From the NCBI RefSeq assembly GCF_963676685.1, contig NC_092354.1, forward strand, positions 39,702,950 through 39,766,949: DNA of 64,000 nt, written 5' to 3'. Position 1 is the stretch's first letter; the number at the start of each line of letters is the position of its first letter. Below the pieces are notes generated by a model. It saw only the letters and a program-made list of their open reading frames with translations. It did not search any database and was not told where the DNA came from. Made by a program: the position numbers and the translations under genes. The DNA is from Mytilus edulis (lineage: Eukaryota > Mollusca > Bivalvia > Mytilida > Mytilidae). Positions 32,570-43,800 of the stretch are shown piece after piece.

Positions 32570-35500
32570 CGCTAGCAAGACAACTGTATTCCGATGAAGA
32601 AGATGACAGTGTTTGGCTGTTTGAAATACTTGAAAGTATTGGGGCAAATGATGATTATAGAAAAACTATTCAACGTGAAAGCATAAAACAGGAGATTCTT
32701 CGAACTTTTGGAGAAATATTTACCTGTTATTACATGGGAGGAACAGCTGAAGGTACAATAACACCAGGTACTTATATATTTTGTTAGATATTCTTCAGCT
32801 TTGTATCGATCTGATGAATAAAGCACCTTTATAACCGATTGTATAGTATGTTCCAATTTTGAACTGTTAAACCATTGTCCAAGATTATAGGGAAGATAGG
32901 CCCCCAAAACTAGTTTCAACCCCCCCTAATTTGCATGTGCTTTTCCAAGGTCTGGAGCAGCAATGCAGTGATTGTCTAGTGTTGTCGTGTATCGTATTTG
33001 CTATTCGTTCATTTTTTTGTACATTAATCAAGCATTTAGTTTTCTCGTTTGAATTGTTTTCCATTTGTCTTTTCGGAAAATATATAAGTACCTGGTGTTA
33101 CTGTCCTTTATATCAGGATACATGTTCGGTGTTGCAGACAGTACGTTGACCTAAATTTTCTAATTTCGCAGTTTCATGGTATCTTGTTGAGAGTTGTTTC
33201 TTCGGCTATTATCTTTTTTGTTTTACCAACATGATATCATTCTCTTACTTTTTGAATAAATGCAGTACATGTGATGAAATATTCCATTTATAATGTTTCA
33301 GATATCCTTAGAATTTGACAATAAGGTGATCTGCATAGAAATTCTTTATTTTCTCTTTCGGATAAAAATTAGACAGAATGTAATCATATCGGCACCTTAA
33401 CATCATACCAGCTCTTGTTTTATTTCCGGCAAACATCATCCTACAAAACTTATAAAAGTAGTGTTTTATAGCCCAACACACTGCATTTGGGTTTGTGACG
33501 TGAACTGTTTATCATTATCTTATAATTCTACATTACAATATGTGGACAGATCACGACTTGACAGACGAATACGGGAATACCTGCATAAAATGGTTTGCTT
33601 TTATAGATTGTTATTTGGATGGAGAGTTGTCTCATTGGCACTCACACCATATCTTCCTTTATCTATAATATCACTTCATAAAAATAAGAACGTTTATCTC
33701 GCTAACATGTCTTGTATTTATTACGTTCTTAGCATACACTTATGCAAAAAGAAAGTTCTGTGTGCCTTGATTGTTTCATATCCTCCACTGATAAGATGGC
33801 ATTTCCATTGTCTAGTGGTCATGTTACGAACTTGAACTAACATGACATATCAATTTGGAAATGGCGGCACCAATTTTGGCAAATTTATATATAGTATATA
33901 TATAAGGGCTTGACAAACGAATTAGTGAAATACTAAATAATATCATGTCATACAAATAGGTACGATTATCTGGCTAACCCTTGGAAACATTCCAGATGCC
34001 CTTCTTTAAGTAAACAATTTAATTTAATTGCATTTAGAAAAGAGTATGTTTTTATTTTGATTATTATGTGAAAGGTTCATCTATCATGCTATAACATGTA
34101 AAACATCTAATTCTTAAATTTACAGATGAACCAAATGACATTCATATCATGAAATGTGACAAAAGAATTCCTGTTATCGAAGACATATCAAAATCTGAAG
34201 GTTTTACGTTATTGATCGTACGAGAACTGGATACGCCTGCTGGGTACGTTAAACTCCAATTCGTATATAACACTGTACCGTGTACGTCTACAGACTGGCT
34301 TCTATTAAGTTCTATTGGTATACACAAATGTTTCAAAATTGATAAATTTGAAAGGATTGTTTTATTTGATTTTCTAATGGAACCAAGTACACGTCACTTA
34401 TTTTCAAGACCAAACAACAAGCCTGCTGTTAAATATGAGAAGTATTATGGTGTTAACATGGATACTGTTATATCTTATCAGCGCAAAATGTGGCCGACAA
34501 TTGCGAATAAATGGCTTTCTCGTCAAAGACGTCACGGTTGGCCTTCATCAGATATGATTCAAGAGCTGAACTCCCTGGGATTCTTTGCTGTTAGAAAAGG
34601 TCATCCTTTTTCATCAGACATAGATTTGGAATGGAGAATATGTCTTTCATTACAAGAGCGAAAGCTTATGTTTAATTTGAAAGATGTGCAACATAAATGT
34701 TACATTGTTCTTAAAATGCTGAATCGAGATGTTATAAACTTGGACTGCATTACTACATACCATTGGAAGACTTGTTTATTCTATGTAATAGAGGAGAGTA
34801 AAAGCAATGTTTGGGAAAAAATAAACCTATTTCATTGCATTAAGCTTTGTATTAAGCAAATGTTAAGGTGGATTCAATGCGGGGTTTGTCCTAACTATTT
34901 TATTCCCAGAGATAATTTATTTGATGGAAAGTTAAAGGAGAGTTGGAGACTTCTATCAGAAAACATACTTGAGGAACTTTTAAATATAGGAATTGAATGC
35001 TTGTTGCTAGTAAAAAGAAACAATATATGTGACTTTGTCAGATCACGAGGATCATCAAAATGGTATCAAGTGCTTCAGGCAAACAGTAAACAAGTGCTCA
35101 ATGAAGCCTTATACAACGTAAACGCAATTACTATTCAAATTACTTCACATGTTTTTAATACCGTAATACTAGAACAACCGTTTTACCTGGCCAATGGAAA
35201 TGTTGCAATTTTCATAAAATTTCTTTGGTATACCCTAGGTCGCATTCAGAATGCGTGTAGTAGCACTATTACTGAACATACACACTACGAAACCAAACAA
35301 TCTTTTTCGTTACTGTTACCATACGTCTACACATGTTTGGCTAGTAATGTATCTGCAATGGCTATTCACCATCAAAATCCTCAAGTCCGAGTTTTCCTTT
35401 TATTTGGATCTTTTATATACTTCAAAAAAGGTTATTTACCTGGACGTTTGAAGTTTATTTCATTATTATATGCTCTTGGGTTGTATAAAGATTGTGAATG

Positions 35501-36299
35501 GTGGTTAGATCAACTAGACGAGGAATTTATAAAATTCAGTCCATGTTTCTTTTATTGTAGATACATTAAAAATGATTTAACAATGACATATGCGTATATT
35601 ATCCAAACTTCAAATTTAACGGTGTTGACATGCATTTCGTTTCTTCCAAGCGAAATTCAAATTATTCCTGATACATTGACATTTGAAATGTTCAGATATT
35701 TTGGTATCTCTTTAACAAAAACTGACAAAACGTTCGAGTATTGTCTTTGGCATTACAGAGCAGTTGTTGACTGCAATATATACTTTTACCTACTAAAATA
35801 TGTAACGAAAAAGAAACTCGGAAATATTTCTGATTATAAAGACGATATTGATAATATATATACCTTGCTACATGTATTTGGGAGAAATATCAGACATCGT
35901 GATGTAGCCAACAATGTGTTGGCTTGGATATTTTGCTCTGAACAATTACTTCCTTTAGCGATAATCTGCTTAAGCTTCTCTTGAAAAGTGATGAATTCCT
36001 CGGACTTATGTTTCATGATATTCACAAAAGAAAGGCAACGGAAACAATACCATTTTAATGCAGGAAAAATACACATGTTAGTTATTGTATACCACATATG
36101 GTTTGCAAGGAGGCCAACCGCTATTGATTTCTGCTTTCAATGCTTTACTTTTAGCGAAAATAAACTACTTAAATGTAGCAAATGCAAAATATCAACATAC
36201 TGTTCAAAAAAATGTCAAAAAATAAACTGAAAGATTCATAAGGCTATTTGTAAAATTGTAAGACAGTATCATAAAATTCGATATTTTACTGTCCAATAA
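32570..36299 (+). pseudogene. cGAS-like receptor (Mab-21 family) copy 1, interrupted by two TGA codons
   Basis: Exons 32570-32767 and 34126-36299 match copy 2 with the same splice phases and about 70-80% residue identity. The frame is unbroken across more than 2.1 kb except for TGA at 35982-35984 and at 36228-36230. At both sites copy 2 has TGG (Trp). The G-G-T motif and the third catalytic Asp (M-D-T-V) are kept, but D-I-D is D-I-H, so one metal-binding Asp is lost. The C-terminal MYND finger keeps all eight zinc ligands; the second TGA falls between the sixth and seventh. No frameshift is seen. A 5' exon like copy 2's was not found; the space upstream is filled by transposon debris. The simplest reading is a young pseudogene. 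Translation through UGA or A-to-I editing to UGG would also fit. AATAAA lies at 36353. Confidence 0.75.
32930..33680 (-). repeat. Reverse fragments of the 'gatgtggtatgat' element
   Basis: 'agttttctcgtttgaattgt' (about 33040) and 'gttgtctcattggcactcac' (about 33627) are reverse parts of the family. They lie in the intron of cGAS-like copy 1 and account for part of a 124-codon frame at 33461-33835. Confidence 0.6.
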
Positions 36300-36352
36300 C
36301 TATATACACAAGTTTAAAGATGTTGTTTAAACTTTATTGTTAAAATTGATAG

Positions 36353-36358
36353 AATAAA
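36353..36358 (+). promoter_or_regulatory. Possible polyadenylation signal AATAAA, cGAS-like copy 1
   Basis: It lies 54 nt after the terminal TAA that follows the last conserved codons. Confidence 0.35.
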
Positions 36359-36359
36359 A

Positions 36360-39300
36360 AAGTATCATGATAACACATTCCCGATTTCATGTATAACAGT
36401 TAGTTTGAGACAAATACTGGTTAACTAATATTAATATTCCATAAAAGTATTTAGAAATAAGGAATACATATTTTTCCCATAAACATGATAAAGGAAACTC
36501 AAGTAGTAAATATAATGAGTGCTTGGCAGTTTGCATTTGTACTTTAAGGTGAATAGAGAATCCTAATTAAAATTCATAGAATGTTTTGAAAATTTTTCAA
36601 AATGTAGTTTATGTCATGCTTTTTTCCATTGTAAAATAAAAAGTATGGGTCACCGAACATTTTCACGATACAGGTTCTGCAAAATTGTCAGATTGATTAT
36701 AGATTACGCATGGCTAATCGAATTTTGTGTGATAAAAAGAAAACGACACCATTAATTTTTTTTTTATAAAATGTTAGAAGATAGCTCATAGAACATGCTT
36801 TCAAATAATAAAAAAGAAAAACAATTAGTCAACGATCTTGTTTTCTAGCAACATATGAAAAAAAGGTAAATTATCACCTCATTATTTTTTAAGTTTATTT
36901 GTCCGAATGATCTCCACTACTATCTGATAAAGCTCCCCGTAGGTTGCAAAATTCAGAAAAAATAGAAAATACTGACGTAACGATGATAAAACACATAATT
37001 TCTATATCAATATGAAACGTCTTGCTAATTAATTACATCCTACTCTGAAAATTTGCAATTTTCATTGAAGATCTAGACAAATTGTCATCGGCTACTTCAC
37101 AATCCAAGATGAAGAAAGACACCATAGCTACCTTTAAATTTATAGTCCATCATGCAAGTCTACACACGTTTAAAAGTGCTTTGGGAATAGAGCATTTCAG
37201 CTTTACTGCAATCTAAATATAGTGTTAACCTGAACTGTCTTATTGATGTATATTCTATTAACTTGATAAATTGTTTTACCATTTTGAAAAGAGGCAAAAT
37301 ATATCAGAGGGACTGTCAAACTCATAGATCGAAAATAAATTGTCAACGCCATAGCTAAAAACTAAAAAGGCAAACATGTATGCGTCTGTCTCAAGTCAGG
37401 AGTCTGTAATTCCATTGTTTTATATAAATAATGCCGTTAGTTTTCTCGTTTGAATTATTTTACATTGTCTTTCGGGGCCTTTTATAACTGACATAAACAC
37501 AAACAGTTACCGTTATTTTTTTCTAAATTGACATTTTGGGTATATGACATTTTAAAGATATTAAGTTGATTATAATGGTTGAAACTGGGTTTTTTTCTCA
37601 TTCGATTCAACCCAATTTTACAGTTTTCGAAAGCCCAACTATAATATGTGTTTCACATTATTGGCATTTGTTAACAAAACAATCATAATGGTGTGTTAAT
37701 AAAAACTATTGTAAAGAAACCATAGGGTTCGATCAACAGTGAACCAATGCAAATTATCGTGATAAAATTTGAAGGTAAAAGATAGTATAGATTGATAACA
37801 CATATTATTAGATACACATATTAATCGTTGCTTTAATGAGTTGTAAACTATATTAAAAAAATGACACAAACAACAGTATAGTAAAGCAATATTTCGGATT
37901 ACAGGCTTAGTTCAGAAATAAATCAGTGTGAAATGTACCAATTATTTAAACAGAAAAATATTGAAACGAAACATGTGAACAAAGGTAACCATAGATTAAA
38001 AGTGGAAACATTGGGGAGTGTTTCCCTTCGTAATAACTGAACTCTCATACTTGAAAACAGAACGTTTCTGTATTTTTTCACAAGTGACAGATTAATGAAA
38101 TTCTAAACTTGACTTGATCATTATCTGTTTCATTTAAATTTTTGAAATGGGTTAAGCCAGTGTAATTAATAGAGGGTTTGAACATGTCAAATGAAATAAA
38201 GAAAGTCGTATCATATAAAAAGTATCGTTTTAAAAAAAAGAAGTAAATACTGTTTATATTTTTAAGACATAATTTATACACGAGCATAGTCAAACCATGT
38301 AATCAAATGGGCATACCATTTCAAATGACTATTGGTAACATTTGAAAATCTATTGGTTTTTTTTAAAGAATAACATGCATAATTTTGTAGCATATTCATC
38401 AAAAAAACGGCCATATAATCAACTTGTCTCTGTTTTCTTTATGTTTTAACATGTTTGCATCCTTCTGTTTTAGTAGATATTTTAATCGTAAAAAGAAAAA
38501 TCATAAAAATACTGAGCTCTGAGGAAAATGGTGGATTAAACCTGGTTAATTCGATTGATAAACAAACTAGTTGTAAATTTGTTATACATTTTAACATATA
38601 AAAAGCTCGCATACTTGTTTGACTTCATGTTAAGTTCACTCATTCTTTACTTACTTACTCTACTTACCTGCAAGACATTCCTTCTGCATGCGACAATACA
38701 TTATCTTTTTTTGTAGTTCCTGAATATCATTTGATCCCTAAAATAATGTTCACTCAATATTGATGGACTGTCCTTTTTGACGTAGACGTTGATCGAGAAT
38801 GACGTCATGCCTTCAATTACCATTCATGAAGTAGGGACCGTAGATAAAAGATTTTGCACGAAATACATCTTTTATGGTAACGGAAAATAGACATTGATTG
38901 TATACACTTTTTAAGACGCATTCCTTCAAGATTTTTAAATTAAAATTGATATATCTACTTCCCAGTTATGCATTACGGTTATAAATCATGTTGAATAACT
39001 TTTTCAGTAATATTCAAAATGGGTACCAACAACACAATTGGAAGAAAAAACAGAAGAAATTGCCAAAAAAAGAAAACATTTAAAAACATAAAACTAGACA
39101 CCACTTACAAAATAGAAATAAAAAATGATACAGCAAAAAAGATTGTTTTAACAAAATACCAAGGATGATAGTTTATGTGGTCAGATATTGTGTCACTGGT
39201 GGAAAGTAGAATATTGTCTTCTTGATAATGTTTAATGGTATACGGCGGTTTTGAATGTATTTTTCAATCAAATATAATTAATATAATCAAAATATTTTTT

Positions 39301-40790
39301 AAATAAAATAATTTGAGTGTTTCGTTTTAATTATTGATATTTGATATAAGACCTCTACTTTGTCTCATTTTCAATCATACCACATCTCCTGGATTTAGGT
39401 GTGGTGACATAAATTGAACATAGGGCCAAAAAAAAGGTTATAATTATTTTATCAGTATGCTATAAGGTCACACAAAACAAATCAGACCAAGTTAAATAAA
39501 CATATGTGTTGAATTAATAACATCCGTTATATAAGCAAACTGCTGAAACATATTTAGGAACGTGTTAATGATAATCCAGCGACTCGTCTGATTTTGATCA
39601 ATAAGAACTGAATTGGCAAAAAACTGACTCAAAACTAAAACTACTTACAAGCCTTTGCTAGACATTAAGTAATGAACATTAACCAACATCACAGTAATTT
39701 CAAATTGAAGTACATATATTGCCGACATAAAGACTTAAACCCGATATCTTCAATAAGAGAATATTAGTCAATACATTTATCATGTTTAAACATATTCTTT
39801 ATGTCATGCATAGTCCGTAGTGATTTCGTAAAGCTGATGATAATCATAATGCTTTGTTTCCCGGTACCACATATAAACAGTAAACGAGAAGAATGATGAA
39901 TGATAAAAAGGACTTCGTCAATTTGCCAATATTGATTCTTAATGTCATTTCAATCAGTACACCATATCATATGAATTAAAAATGAATAAAGAACTGCAGA
40001 TAAGACAAGCAACATATATATTGTTAAACATATCAGCAATTTATAATTTCACAAATCAAAAACTTATTGGAATTAGCGACAGACACAATTGGAAAAAAAA
40101 ACAACCAAAACAAACAACTCTTTATTCCTTTTACTACCAATCAAAGATAGTTAACGAATCTCAACATAAAAGATGTACGTGCGCGGAATGCTCGTTCTGG
40201 ACTAGTAATTGCTGTTCGCTCCCTGTTATAAGATTAATAAGAGATATTTATAAGAGATATTTTTGATTGTTATCATACTTTTGTTTTTGTACTATAAAAT
40301 GCAGTATTAGATAAGGTAGGGTGAGAATAAACATATTCTCCAGCAAGGGTCATTACATGACTGTAGTTTTGGATATTCAAGTTTGATAAGCGAATAAAGC
40401 ACACCTTGTTATACTTTATCATAATGATGTTCACCACGTTATAACTACAATAAAGCAACGTAGAGATCATAAACTATCAACCATTTAATCTATCATTCTT
40501 ATTGTTCAATGATTATATTTAAGTATATTCGAAAAAAAGGTTTAAATTACATATATAAAGTGAATTTACTTCAAAATTACTGAGACGAAACCTATAATGA
40601 ATGAGATAATTCTGTTGTTAATTGTCGACCCACAAAGCTTTTTAAATGTATAATGTAAATGTACTAAATATTTGTCTTAGTTACCTGTACAATCTGATCG
40701 TATCCTTGTTTTTCATATGTTTACATTGGAAATAATGGAATAATGTTAACTAACATAGTATCCGGCTAAATGCATATTTAGAGCTTTTGT
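36360..40790. other. Long intergenic stretch between the two cGAS-like copies
   Basis: About 4.4 kb of AT-rich sequence. I see only a fragment of the 'gaaagatacc' repeat (37290-37385) and a reverse fragment of the 'gatgtggtatgat' element (37385-37495). A 94-codon frame at 39982-40266 has no recognisable features. Confidence 0.5.
37290..37495. repeat. Two dispersed-repeat fragments side by side
   Basis: 'agagggactgtcaaactcat' belongs to the retroelement tail family. 'cgttagttttctcgtttgaa' belongs to the 'gatgtggtatgat' family in reverse. Confidence 0.6.
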
Positions 40791-40793
40791 GGA

Positions 40794-40899
40794 ATGGAGA
40801 AGTGTAAAACTTTAATGTGTCGTGGATTACTACCTAAAAGACAAACACAGAAGAAGTCATGCAAAGATAAACGGCATGTGCCCAGAAGTAACCAAGAAG
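40794..40899 (+). CDS. cGAS-like copy 2, candidate first exon (basic N-terminus)
   Basis: The ATG is in the context 'gtggaatgg'. It is followed by 34 codons rich in Lys and Arg (14 of the first 35 residues), then G and the donor GTAAAT. The exon ends in phase 1, exactly what the CT-starting acceptor at 42564 needs to make Ala. No equivalent was found for copy 1. The support is the phase match, the donor and the composition, not homology. Confidence 0.5.
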
Positions 40900-43800
40900 G
40901 TAAATCATAATATTATAGGTCAACCAAAGTGAAGTTTGAAGTCTACAGAAACCATTAGAATTCTCAATGTTTTGTTCATTACAGCATACAAATAAGTATG
41001 ACATTTTATTCACATATGTTCAATATGTGATGCGTGTTTCATGTAGTGTCTATGCTTTGACTGGCATAAATTCTGCAACATGCTCAATAGTTATATAGGA
41101 AAAGAGATTTATTAAACAAGGTCAAAATTTTATTGAAATGATTATTGTTGATAAATGTTGTTTTAACAGACTATGTTTAGTTGTAAACTCTGCTTTATAC
41201 TTGACCACACAGCAGGATAGTTTGACAGCAACTCGAACGAGTTTAAATTACATTATAGACTTTTAAAAGAACCTTTTGGAAGCCAGGAGGCCTTTATCTA
41301 TCCTTAATCTGCTATTCGGTTGAACTTGTTTTACATTTTGTCATGTTGCGGCCTTTTATAGCTGACTAAATGGGTTGCAGTTAATGATGACGTCTGTTTG
41401 GCACTGGGTCATTGGTCGATAGTTACCATGGTAATGATATGCCAGCTCATTGTTTAATATTAATTGCCACAAGAAACTTTCAATGACGTTGTATATACAC
41501 TGTTTTTCAAACCAGATAATCTGGAAATAAATCACAATATCCAATTGCACATACAATAATTAATCATAAGTTACCCAAAGCACAACAATATAATTCTCTT
41601 ACAATACGTCCCTTCTAAATCAGATTGGCGCCCTTTATAATATTTGTCGACAATACTTCATGTAATCGTAGACTTATATTTATGTTTAAACAAATCAATC
41701 AATCATTGGTCAGGAATCGAAAAACTGAACTAAAATGCTGGAACATTTTATTGTAGATTAATAGTTAAGATTGGTGTCTTTATAAATGACGATAAAGAAT
41801 GTACCAAAGTAGTAGGTCCAGTAACACCGCTTTTTGGCCCCAAAATATAGAAGTTTTACAAAATTGTTAAAATGTAAACTTTTAGTTATTTATTGGAAAG
41901 TAGAATGCTTCTGCTACACAGATATGGGCTGTATTAGACAATACAATGCACATTTATTTGGTGATACATGTAGCATCAATAAGTCATTCTAAATTACGGA
42001 AATCCTCACAATTTTAGCATTTTAAATTTCAGACGGTTTTCGTCTTATATTAAAGTGGCCGCATTTGTGTTCATTCTTAATATTAAAATGTAAGTTGTAT
42101 TTGATGATAATACATAACATATATAAAGGTTGAGGATGAACACTTTCATTTTTTACCAAAAAACATCTGAAAAGAGACATTTTTTGGATATTTGATAGAT
42201 TTTTCATATTTAAGCTTGAATCGGAGCGTTTTCATTGACTAAATCAGTTAAAATCTTTTACATAACTAATTGATTTAACTGAAATAGACATTTAAGTGTT
42301 AAACAAATCTTTCGTTAGATGAACCTGAAAAAGAACCTACTCCTTTACTTCTATTGTATGTTAAACATTATATAAATCTTAAGAATAGAATTATAATGCC
42401 AGTGTCTGATTGTACTTGTTTAGCATTATAACTATTTTGATCTGAGCGTCACTGATGAGTGTTATGTAGTCGAAACGTGCGTCTGGCGTACTAAATAATC
42501 CTGGTTTTTAAGAAAACTAATTTTTGCTGTTTGTATCAATACCTGATTATAATCCGATTTTAGCTCCAGCAAACCAATTGTGTTATGATGAAGAAGATGA
42601 CAGTGTTTGGCTGTTTGAAATACTTGATAGTATTGGGGCAAATGACGATTATAGAAAGACTATTCAACGTGAAAGCATAAAACAGGAGATTCTTGAAACT
42701 TTTGGTGGATATTTAACATGTTATTACATGGGAGGTACATTTGAAGGTGCAGTTACACCAGGTAAATATATAAATGGATAATGCTTACATACCATGTTTT
42801 TTTTCTGATACTTGCCAAATATCAATAGAACTGGTTTGTTAAAAAGAGAATATCAAATGGCCTTTACAATATCACATCCGTACCAATTTAATCTCAAGAG
42901 ATCGACTTGTTATTTTGGTTGTGGGTTGATAAAGTGTGTGCTTTTGAAAAGGCCATATCATAACACTGTTGTATATACCTCACATATATATTTTTGTGAC
43001 ATGACGTCTCACATATAGGGGTTCAGTAAATCTGACTGGTATTGATACCTTCACCACGGATGGCTGATATAGCACGATTGCAGTTAACTGTGTTACACAT
43101 ACAATGCATTTGTATTTACTACTAGGTATATGTTAATCAGTGTGTTTAAAAAAAAATTCTTAAAAAATTTAGCACATGTCCATTAAAACAAAAAGGACAT
43201 GCATACGTATAGTTACTAAAGGGTTATATGGTACCAACGGCAAATTTCACATTTTTGAAAGATATTGCCCACTCAAAAGAATTGATGTGTAACTGCAATA
43301 AAATCAGACTGAGTTATGAACATCAATTAAGTTTTGGTTAATCTGTAACGTCTACTTTATTAATCATAATGTATTCATGATTTGCTTTGTTTAAATTTGA
43401 GGCACCTTTTACGTGATTTCATGATATAATGTTACACCATCGAAATAGATCAACATAAAATGGTATTCGCTTTATTGTAGTAAAACTAATTAGGGTGTTA
43501 TAACATCGTATCTATACATTTACAGATGAACCGAATGACATCGATGTCATGAAATGTGACGAAATGTTCCCGGTCATCCAGGACATATCAGAAGCTAAAA
43601 TGAACTGTTGTTCGTTGTTGATAGTACAAGAATTAGATACACCTGATGGATACGTAAAACTACAACTAGTATATAACGGCATACCATGTACATCTACAGA
43701 CTGGCATCGATTTATTGGCATGCACAAATATTTAAAAATTGATAGATTTGGAAGGATTGTTTTATTTGATTTTTTAATGGAGCCATATAAAGATGATTTA

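Noticed and set aside
33461..33835. 124-codon plus-strand frame in the intron of cGAS-like copy 1
   Set aside because: Part of it is a reverse fragment of a dispersed repeat and the rest has no recognisable domain or splice context.
35982..36230. Selenocysteine reading of the TGA codons
   Set aside because: The paralogue has Trp, not Cys, at both sites, and no selenoprotein family is involved.
39982..40266. 94-codon plus-strand frame between the two cGAS-like copies
   Set aside because: AT-rich sequence; no domain, no paralogue and no splice-site support.
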